Below, in pieces: positions 7,417 through 12,888 of a DNA stretch of 12,888 nucleotides. Each line of letters begins with the position of its first letter. The stretch's first letter is position 1. Position numbers and translations under genes: made by a program. The stretch spans positions 1 to 12,888 of the forward strand of contig CALYRP010000008.1 of assembly GCA_945483255.1 (NCBI GenBank), written 5' to 3'. The stretch comes from an uncultured Pseudomonadota bacterium (GTDB lineage: Bacteria; Pseudomonadota; Alphaproteobacteria; Rs-D84). The notes under the pieces are model-generated. The model was not told the DNA's origin. It made no database searches and was given only the letters and a program-made list of their open reading frames with translations.

Positions 7417-10188
7417 ATGTTGACATTAATTGACGGAAATTCACTGGTTTTTCGCGCATACTATGGTGTGCATGCTAATCTGACCCGATCTGATGGTATG
7501 CCCGTTGGCGCGGTTTATGGTTTTTTCAATATGGTTTTACCAATATTGGCAAATGCAAAATCAGACGATTCGATTGTGTGTGTTTTTGACGCATCCAGAA
7601 TCAGTTTCCGTCAAAACATTTATCCACAATACAAAGCTAATCGTTCAGAAACACCGGCTGATTTAATCACACAAAGTGAATTAATACGAATCGGTCTGCA
7701 TGCGATGGGTGTGTCGGTGCTTTGTATCCCAGGTGTCGAAGCAGATGATGTTATCGCCACACTTGCAACACAAAATTGTAATATCGTTGATGCAACCCGA
7801 ATAATAACCAGCGATAAAGATTTAATGCAATTGGTATCAAATTGTGTATTTCTTTATGATGGGATGAAAGAAAAAGAAATTCGCGAAGATGAGGTTCTTG
7901 AAAAATTTGCTGTAAAACCGTCCCAGGTTATCGATGTTCAATCATTGATGGGCGATTCGTCTGACAATGTTCCGGGCGTCCCAGGTATTGGTCCAAAAAA
8001 AGCCGCAGAATTAATAAACGAATTTAATTCATTAGACAATTTATATGCCAACATTGATTCTGTAAAAAATGAAAGAATTCGCAATTTATTAATTGAACAT
8101 CGCGATATGGCATATATTTCAAAACAATTGGTTACATTAAAACGCGACGTTGATTTGGCAGGACTTCAAATCACACCTTTTTGTTTTGATAAAAAATCTG
8201 CGCTGGATTTCATAACCGCAAAAGTTGAAAGCAAAAGTTTAATTTCAAAAATCGAAAAATTATTCCCAGGCAACACACAAACATGCACCCCAAAAATAAC
8301 AGAATATGAAAAATCAATTTGTCCGGTTGAAACAATTGACGAAATGCCAGAAAGAAAATCTGCATTGAACGAAATGGACATTATAACGATAAACACCGAA
8401 CAACAATTGGATGATTTTTTATCACATATAACTGATTTTATTGCTTTTGACACAGAAACAACGGGATTAAACCAAACCAGTGATAAAATTGTTGGGCTTT
8501 CGTTGGCTTACGATGAAAAACATGGTGCATATATTCCAATCGGACATATAACTAAATCAATGGATTTATTTGGCGGGGATGCGATTGCACCAAATCAGAT
8601 GTCGATTGATGTGGTTTATAAAAAACTTTGGCCTGTTTTTACAAACCCAAATATTGTAAAGGTCGCACATAATCTGAAATACGATTTACATATTCTTGAT
8701 AATATTGGATGGGATATAACAAAAATATCGCCCATTGATGACACGATGTTATTGTCATATGCACTTTATGGTTCCTTGCACGGACATGGTTTAGATGAAC
8801 TAGCTGAAAAATATTTAAACCATACAAACATAAAATTCAATGATTTGTTTGATGCAAAAACAAAAGATATTGATAAACATTTTGAAACATTGTCTATTGA
8901 TGTTGCGACCAAGTATTCAGGCGAAGATTCTGTGGTTTGTGCGCTACTTTATAAATTATTTCGCCCACAATTAAACGCGAATGAAAAATTACGCGAATTA
9001 TATGAAACATGTGATATACCACTTTGCCCTATTTTATGTTTAATGGAAAAATATGGCGTTGCGGTTAACCGCGAAAGATTAAATCAATTATCTGGGGTTT
9101 TCCATAAACAACTGGAAAAATTAGAAAGCGAAATTTACGAATTGGCTGGACATGAATTTAATGTCGGCAGTCCAAAACAACTGGCAATCGTTTTATTTGA
9201 TGAATTACATTTGCCAAGCGGGAAAAAGAAATCTACCGATGCCGCAACATTAAACGATTTGATCGAAACACATCCAATCGTTGAAAAAATACTAAATTGG
9301 CGCTCAATTTCAAAACTGGCTACAACATACGCGGATACATTGCCGCACCAAATTGAAGACGACGGGCGCATTCACACAACATTTTTACAGACCAGTACAA
9401 ACACTGGTCGCCTTTCCAGTCGAAATCCAAACCTGCAAAACATTCCTATTAAAACCGAACTGGGCGAAGAAATAAGAAAATGTTTTGTTGCCGAACCTGG
9501 TAAAACATTGATATCCGTTGATTATTCACAGATTCAATTAAGATTGCTGGCAGATGTTGCGAATGTCGAAATGTTCAAAGAAACTTTTAACAAAGGCCTG
9601 GACATTCACGAACAAACCGCGCGCACGATATTTAATATTCCAGATTCAACCCTGGTTCCAAAAGATTTACGCCGCGCGGCTAAAACCATAAACTTTTCTA
9701 TAATTTATGGAATATCGGCATTTGGGTTGGCCAATCAATTAAATATTTCACGCGAAGAAGCCAAAAATATTATCAATTCATATATGGCGGGGCTGCCTGA
9801 AATCAAAGAATATATTGATTATATCACTGATTTCGTATTGAAAAATCATTGTGTTTATACACCATGGCATCGCCGTATTGAAATCCCAGAGGCATCCAAT
9901 TCCCGTATGCGCGGTTATGCAATCCGTGCGGCAATCAATGCCCCAATCCAAGGATTCGAAGCCGACATCGTTCGTCGTGCAATGGTAAATGTTTACAATA
10001 ACATTGTGAAACCAAATACCGATAAAATAAAAATGATATTACAGGTTCACGATGAAATGATATTTGAATGTGATGAAAATGTCGCGCAAGATTTCGCAGA
10101 TAAAATCAAAAGCGAAATGGAAAATGTTACAAAATTATCCGTTCCATTAATTGCCGAATCCATAATTTCACCAATTTGGGATAAATAA
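7417..10188 (+). CDS. polA: DNA polymerase I with proofreading domain
   Basis: The 923-residue protein has all three family domains. The 5' nuclease is at about 1-270: LIDGNSLVFRAYYG, GVEADDVIATL, TSDKDLMQLV, MGDSSDNVPGVPGIGPKKA. The 3'-5' exonuclease spans about 325-510 and is complete: D345-T-E347, N419-LKY-D423, Y500-SGE-D504. The polymerase domain follows, with motif A DYSQIQLR (D702-), motif B RRAAKTINFSIIYG (R752, K756, F760, Y764) and motif C QVHDE (D879, E880). Both metal-binding aspartates are present. The steric-gate Glu of motif A (Glu710 in E. coli) is Gln707 here (codon CAA, 9535-9537), and the Gly after the motif B Phe is Ser761. It fills Okazaki and repair gaps. The ATG at 7417 follows a weak AGGGTGA site overlapping the stop of the upstream gene. 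It converges with the next gene, with 5 bp between the stops. Confidence 0.97.
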   Translation: MLTLIDGNSLVFRAYYGVHANLTRSDGMPVGAVYGFFNMVLPILANAKSDDSIVCVFDASRISFRQNIYPQYKANRSETPADLITQSELIRIGLHAMGVSVLCIPGVEADDVIATLATQNCNIVDATRIITSDKDLMQLVSNCVFLYDGMKEKEIREDEVLEKFAVKPSQVIDVQSLMGDSSDNVPGVPGIGPKKAAELINEFNSLDNLYANIDSVKNERIRNLLIEHRDMAYISKQLVTLKRDVDLAGLQITPFCFDKKSALDFITAKVESKSLISKIEKLFPGNTQTCTPKITEYEKSICPVETIDEMPERKSALNEMDIITINTEQQLDDFLSHITDFIAFDTETTGLNQTSDKIVGLSLAYDEKHGAYIPIGHITKSMDLFGGDAIAPNQMSIDVVYKKLWPVFTNPNIVKVAHNLKYDLHILDNIGWDITKISPIDDTMLLSYALYGSLHGHGLDELAEKYLNHTNIKFNDLFDAKTKDIDKHFETLSIDVATKYSGEDSVVCALLYKLFRPQLNANEKLRELYETCDIPLCPILCLMEKYGVAVNRERLNQLSGVFHKQLEKLESEIYELAGHEFNVGSPKQLAIVLFDELHLPSGKKKSTDAATLNDLIETHPIVEKILNWRSISKLATTYADTLPHQIEDDGRIHTTFLQTSTNTGRLSSRNPNLQNIPIKTELGEEIRKCFVAEPGKTLISVDYSQIQLRLLADVANVEMFKETFNKGLDIHEQTARTIFNIPDSTLVPKDLRRAAKTINFSIIYGISAFGLANQLNISREEAKNIINSYMAGLPEIKEYIDYITDFVLKNHCVYTPWHRRIEIPEASNSRMRGYAIRAAINAPIQGFEADIVRRAMVNVYNNIVKPNTDKIKMILQVHDEMIFECDENVAQDFADKIKSEMENVTKLSVPLIAESIISPIWDK

Positions 10189-10193
10189 TAAAA

Positions 10194-10961
10194 CTATCTG
10201 TCATACGTTGAATCATCACAAACATAATATACAGCACCATTAACCAGCATTTTAAGATAATGTTCTGTCGCACGGCTCATTGTTGTTGGAGTTGTTGTCA
10301 TGTTGGCATAAAAGACTTTATCGTCTATGCCGATATTTAATGACGGTGTGGTTAATTTGGTTGATTTTAAATAAACTGTATCATCGCCAATATGCAATAT
10401 GTGTTCATAACAAATCGCAGATCCAGTTGGCGCATGTGGTGCACTTGACGGACATGGTTCTATACCTTGCGTGGTTGTTTCATTAAAAGAATAAGTTCCA
10501 CCGATACATTTATTATCTTTTAAGCACGGACGACATTCGTCTGTATTCGCCGGTAAATAGGTTCCTGGCGCGCAATTATAACTGCTTATTTCAAATACAG
10601 GTATTAAATTGGCAACATTGTTATTATTTGCATGCAGAAAATTTGCAGAACACGTATTTTGTGTTGAACGTACGATATTAGCTTCGTTCAAACCACTTAA
10701 ATTATTTTCATTAAAAGTCATATCACCGCCGGGACAAGTATAACCGCTTGGACAAGTTTGACATCCCGTAGTATCAGCCGGCAGAAATTGCCCAGACGAA
10801 CAAGTATAAACACTTGGCGAAAATGCAGGCAAAAGATTAGCGATATTATTTACAGTATTCAAATTATCTGTATCACAGCCTGATGTAATATTTTGATATA
10901 TTGGATCTGCATACACATTGTGTATAAATAACAACGATAAAAATATAAATACAGGTTTCAT
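10194..10961 (-). CDS. Secreted Cys-rich tandem-repeat surface protein
   Basis: The 255-residue product has a signal peptide (MKPVFIFLSLLFIHNVYA). It then carries two tandem copies of a roughly 75-residue unit with conserved cysteines (C29, C54, C67, C70, C76 and C104, C130, C143, C146, C152). The second half of each unit follows a 'C..G.(F/Y)LPA.T..C..C....(Y/K)C.GG' pattern. A separate C-terminal module (about 178-255; ICYEHILHIGDDTVYLKSTKLTTPSLNIGIDDKVFYANMTTTP) has no repeats. I recall modules like these from secreted proteins of gut bacteria, but cannot assign a function. Thirteen Cys in all suggest disulfides. The start lies 2 bp after the stop of the upstream lectin-like gene and has no good ribosome site, so translation is probably coupled. 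The pair probably acts at the cell surface. Confidence 0.75.
   Translation of the reverse strand: MKPVFIFLSLLFIHNVYADPIYQNITSGCDTDNLNTVNNIANLLPAFSPSVYTCSSGQFLPADTTGCQTCPSGYTCPGGDMTFNENNLSGLNEANIVRSTQNTCSANFLHANNNNVANLIPVFEISSYNCAPGTYLPANTDECRPCLKDNKCIGGTYSFNETTTQGIEPCPSSAPHAPTGSAICYEHILHIGDDTVYLKSTKLTTPSLNIGIDDKVFYANMTTTPTTMSRATEHYLKMLVNGAVYYVCDDSTYDR
10449..10898 (-). repeat. Two tandem 75-residue Cys-rich units
   Basis: Residues 22-96 and 97-171 of the protein above form diverged copies. Cys spacing is 25-13-3-6 in the first and 26-13-3-6 in the second. Shared words include NNIANLLPAF / NNVANLIPVF and GQFLPADTTGC / GTYLPANTDEC. The copies have drifted at DNA level, so this is an old duplication rather than a slippage-prone repeat. 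Confidence 0.8.
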
Positions 10962-10963
10962 TG

Positions 10964-11692
10964 TTAAATTGCAGGCCCTGCAATAAATTCGCCAGAACCG
11001 GCGTTGTAATAAAATTTATGTTCTATTTTATCGTACAAACATGCGACACCCTTGCTGTCTACCACAGGTATAAAATCACGCACTAAAACATCATCGTCGT
11101 ATATTTGGAAATAATAGAGTTTATACAAACAAACATATTCTCTATCTTTTTTTTTGAAAACACACATAGTTTCTGGATCAACGAAACTAATATTTGATGT
11201 TGCGGTTACTCCATATGTATTAGTATCTATATTAATTGAACACGCATTTTTATTAATCGCTATGTCCCATACAGCTTGTCCATATGGGGGGTTTACATAA
11301 AACCTTGCATTGTTTTTGAAAGCGTAATACATATGCCCAGACGAAACAAACAAGCCATAAGTAGCGCCACCAAAAATACCAGCGTGCACACCACTATGCA
11401 CAATAAATAATCTTGCTTTTACACCTGTATTTTGATTTGCATAATACCCCGTATCAATATACTGAGAACCGGTACTTTCAATATATTCGACCGGGGTATA
11501 GTTATCGACATAGCCTTTGAATGTATAGCCGCGTTTTTGCGGAATATTATTTGGCAAAATAACATCACCACCGATGGTACAAGCTGTTGTTTGATTTATC
11601 GTTTTATCTTCGTTTAACCAATTTATTGTTATAGTGTCTGCAAACACAGTCCCACAAAAAATAACTGATAATAATATTAAAAACTTTTTCAT
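10964..11692 (-). CDS. Secreted surface protein: InlB-B-like region plus lectin-like (LamG/ConA-type) region
   Basis: The 242-residue product has a signal peptide (MKKFLILLSVIFCGTVFA). Residues about 20-62 (ITINWLNEDKTINQTT...PQKRGYTFKGYV) resemble an InlB B-repeat or listeria-bacteroides repeat. The rest begins with YTPVEYIESTGSQYIDTGYYA and ends with VLVRDFIPVVDSKGVACLYDKIEHKFYYNAGSGEFIAGP. That start/end combination is familiar from phage and gut-bacterial surface proteins with a concanavalin/LamG-like fold; the fold is an inference. Binding of a host glycan or protein is plausible but unproven. GGGAGG (11697-11702) lies 4 nt before the ATG. It is the first gene of the pair with the Cys-rich repeat protein and is preceded by a long structured leader. 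Confidence 0.78.
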   Translation of the reverse strand: MKKFLILLSVIFCGTVFADTITINWLNEDKTINQTTACTIGGDVILPNNIPQKRGYTFKGYVDNYTPVEYIESTGSQYIDTGYYANQNTGVKARLFIVHSGVHAGIFGGATYGLFVSSGHMYYAFKNNARFYVNPPYGQAVWDIAINKNACSINIDTNTYGVTATSNISFVDPETMCVFKKKDREYVCLYKLYYFQIYDDDVLVRDFIPVVDSKGVACLYDKIEHKFYYNAGSGEFIAGPAI

Positions 11693-11720
11693 GATTCCTC
11701 CCGTTTTCTTTCAACAAAAC

Positions 11721-11742
11721 ACCGCCAGAAAAATCGGGCGGT
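11721..11742 (-). terminator. Attenuator-like hairpin in the leader
   Basis: On the minus strand ACCGCC (11742-11737) pairs with GGCGGT (11726-11721) around a 10-nt loop, then GTTTTGTT follows. The T-tract is interrupted, so termination may be weak or conditional. Its 5' arm overlaps CCTCCAACC (11748-11740), which can instead pair with an upstream segment. Confidence 0.5.
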
Positions 11743-11897
11743 TGGAGGTTGAGAACAATTCAAATCGGAAATTGTGCGTCTTATTCAATATATTCGACTG
11801 CCCTCCAACCAGAGGTTGGAGCATTTTACGTCTGCTTAATCTTAGACGCCGATTTGCAAAGGGTTCTCACACCCCATCAGGAAAACTCTTTCTGACA
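11721..11897 (-). ncRNA. Structured, switch-like leader RNA of the surface-protein pair
   Basis: The 290-bp gap 11693-11982 holds no credible gene; most of it is this RNA, read on the minus strand. A 5' hairpin pairs 11889-11895 with 11877-11883. A long interrupted stem pairs 11863-11869 with 11750-11756 (7 bp), 11849-11856 with 11761-11768 (8 bp) and 11844-11848 with 11777-11781 (5 bp). Its apex carries a perfect 8-bp hairpin with a 3-nt loop (11814-11821 with 11803-11810). Two elements have a second partner: 11802-11810 also pairs with 11740-11748 (9 bp), next to the terminator-like hairpin, and 11844-11848 also pairs with 11829-11833. This is the logic of an attenuator or riboswitch. I do not recognise the family. 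It could instead be a stand-alone small RNA. Confidence 0.55.
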
Positions 11898-11902
11898 AAG
11901 GT

Positions 11903-11911
11903 ATTGTACCA
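11903..11911 (-). promoter_or_regulatory. Extended -10 promoter of the leader and surface-protein pair
   Basis: On the minus strand TGGTACAAT (11911-11903) gives an extended -10 (TGnTACAAT). The -35 position holds only TTACAT, weak but often sufficient with an extended -10. Initiation is predicted near 11897, exactly at the foot of the first leader hairpin (11895). Confidence 0.5.
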
Positions 11912-11934
11912 GATTTTTATTGAATATGTAATAT

Positions 11935-11965
11935 AAAAAAACACCCACGATTGTGGGTGTTTTTA
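11935..11965 (-). terminator. Terminator of the DsbA-family gene (possibly bidirectional)
   Basis: ACACCCAC (11941-11948) pairs with GTGGGTGT (11953-11960) around GATT. On the minus strand the hairpin is followed by seven T (11941-11935) and lies 18 nt after the stop at 11983. A T-run on the plus strand (11960-11964) means it may also stop plus-strand transcription. Confidence 0.88.
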
Positions 11966-11982
11966 TTTTGAATCGCATCAAA

Positions 11983-12804
11983 TTATTTCAAAGCTTCGAC
12001 GATTCTTGCATATGGAATTGCACCAGGGAATGCTTGATCATTGATGATCAAATATGGTGTTCCGCTGATTTCAAAACGTTGTGCCAATTCACGAACATTT
12101 TGCAATTCTTTTGCTACTACATCGCCTTCCATGTCTTCTGCCAATTTCTTTGTATCAAGACCTGCTTCTTTTGCAATCTTCATAACATTAGCATGAATTG
12201 TTTCTGGCAATTTAGCTTGATTTTTCAAATCGTCTTGTGTGAAATATTCTTTGTCCATCAACATTTGATCCAATTTTGCAGCTTTTGCATTGTCTTGGAT
12301 TTTTGCAGCGATAACTGCTTTTGCAGGTGCATCAGATAATGCGCCATGGATAGAAAAGTTTTTCAACACAACACGAACATCTTTACGTTCGGCCAATACA
12401 CGTGCCAATTCATTGTGAACACGACGGCAATATGGGCATGAATAATCAGACCACAAGAAGATTGTGTTCTTGGCTTCTACATTACCAGCAATTGGTGCAT
12501 TGCCAATCATTTCGTCCATATGATGTTTAACATATTTACGAACTTCTTTGTTTTTAACTTTTTCTTGTTGAGCTTGCATATTTTGGACCATTTCTTGCAA
12601 GATTGCAGGATTTGTATGAACCAAATACGTTGGTGTCCACAAACGGCATACGCAACCAGCAATCAAAATAATTGCGATTACATTTAAACCTTTGTGCATA
12701 ACGATTTCCAAAGCGCCAGCTTTCTTGTTGCCAGATTTGATGAATTTACCACCAAATACATACAACGCAATCGCCAAAACCAGGGTTAAAAGTGTCCAAA
12801 TCAT
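11983..12804 (-). CDS. Membrane-anchored DsbA-family thiol:disulfide oxidoreductase
   Basis: The 273-residue protein has two hydrophobic segments (about 2-19 and 40-53), then a linker helix (66-100), then a thioredoxin fold. The catalytic site is S-C123-P-Y-C126 after NTIFLWSDY; the helical insertion is typical of DsbA; the cis-Pro loop is GTPYLII (T249-P250), followed by the family ending PGAIPYARIVEAL. It most resembles the DsbA/Com1-like group of alphaproteobacteria. The active domain should face the periplasm and make or isomerise disulfides; CPYC differs from E. coli DsbA (CPHC). An odd CVC lies in the second membrane segment. Start: ATG at 12804 has GGAG (12811-12814) 6 nt upstream; a longer in-frame start (12852) would add a basic stretch, lacks a ribosome site and runs through the promoter. 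Confidence 0.9.
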   Translation of the reverse strand: MIWTLLTLVLAIALYVFGGKFIKSGNKKAGALEIVMHKGLNVIAIILIAGCVCRLWTPTYLVHTNPAILQEMVQNMQAQQEKVKNKEVRKYVKHHMDEMIGNAPIAGNVEAKNTIFLWSDYSCPYCRRVHNELARVLAERKDVRVVLKNFSIHGALSDAPAKAVIAAKIQDNAKAAKLDQMLMDKEYFTQDDLKNQAKLPETIHANVMKIAKEAGLDTKKLAEDMEGDVVAKELQNVRELAQRFEISGTPYLIINDQAFPGAIPYARIVEALK

Positions 12805-12833
12805 AGTTTTCTCCTTTGTTATTGAACGATAAA

Positions 12834-12862
12834 ATCTTAGAAAAAAAAACATATTCGCGCAA
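12834..12862 (-). promoter_or_regulatory. Promoter of the DsbA-family gene
   Basis: On the minus strand TTGCGC (12862-12857), a 17-nt spacer and TAAGAT (12839-12834) fit an alphaproteobacterial sigma-70 promoter. The T-run plus GCTTGC context matches the promoter of the 940-residue protein gene. Confidence 0.5.
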
Positions 12863-12888
12863 GCAAAAAAACGCGAGATTTAAAATAT

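Noticed and set aside
11740..11821. Integron attC or miniature transposon reading of the GGTTGGAG/CTCCAACC repeats
   Set aside because: The core attC bases do not fit, there is no target-site duplication or integrase, and the nested pairing plus promoter fits an RNA leader better.
11721..11897. Known structured RNAs (6S, SRP RNA, tmRNA, RNase P RNA, hammerhead)
   Set aside because: Size and conserved motifs do not match; the CTGATG at the 5' side lacks the hammerhead core (CTGANGA...GAAA).
11634..11936. 100-codon plus-strand open frame across the leader region
   Set aside because: It overlaps the signal-peptide end of the surface-protein gene and the base-paired leader; the translation (PPTRGWSILRLLNLRRR...) looks like translated RNA structure and there is no ribosome site.
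12805..12852. Earlier in-frame start of the DsbA-family gene
   Set aside because: The extra 16 codons cover the GGAG ribosome site and -10 box and have no ribosome site of their own.
1..12888. CRISPR array, prophage, IS or toxin-antitoxin system
   Set aside because: No regularly spaced repeats, transposase, integrase, attachment-site duplication at the tRNA or toxin-like gene pair was found.

Overview
The window looks like a piece of chromosome from a low-GC, Gram-negative alphaproteobacterium, most likely one of the uncultured host- or gut-associated lineages. This is an inference. The grounds are several outer-membrane beta-barrel proteins ending in Phe, alphaproteobacterial-looking Pth and DNA polymerase I, TTGC-type -35 boxes, and secreted proteins with InlB-B-like, 'YIESTGSQYIDTGY' and 'GC..CP.GY.CPGG' modules that I associate with gut bacteria. 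No phage, insertion-sequence or CRISPR signature is visible.

Layout. (1) 2-172 is the 3' end of a plus-strand gene running in from outside the window. (2) 176-3196 is a minus-strand, probably three-gene operon of exported envelope proteins: an omptin-like barrel with a helical insertion, a small DUF2066-like periplasmic protein, and a second barrel-like protein. (3) 3243-3402 is a complete tRNA-Leu gene with anticodon AAG and its own terminator. (4) 3464-6286 encodes a 940-residue exported protein with a basic, Cys-free N-terminal stretch and about 40 cysteines after it. (5) pth (minus) diverges from a small outer-membrane barrel gene plus polA (plus, 15 bp apart). (6) 10194-11692 is a minus-strand pair of secreted surface proteins whose genes lie 2 bp apart. 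They sit behind a leader of about 200 nt that can fold into mutually exclusive hairpins followed by an attenuator-like terminator. (7) 11983-12804 encodes a membrane-anchored DsbA-family thiol oxidoreductase with its own promoter and terminator.

The housekeeping genes are tRNA-Leu, pth and polA. Most of the rest builds the cell envelope or surface. The Cys-rich exported proteins and the DsbA-family enzyme make biochemical sense together, because the enzyme could form their disulfides, but nothing in the sequence links them directly.

Best candidates for something undescribed: the switch-like leader at 11721-11897; the tRNA-Leu(AAG), which implies A34/inosine decoding of leucine, rare in bacteria; and a Glu-to-Gln change at the steric-gate position of DNA polymerase I. 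No obvious new defence or mobile system is present.
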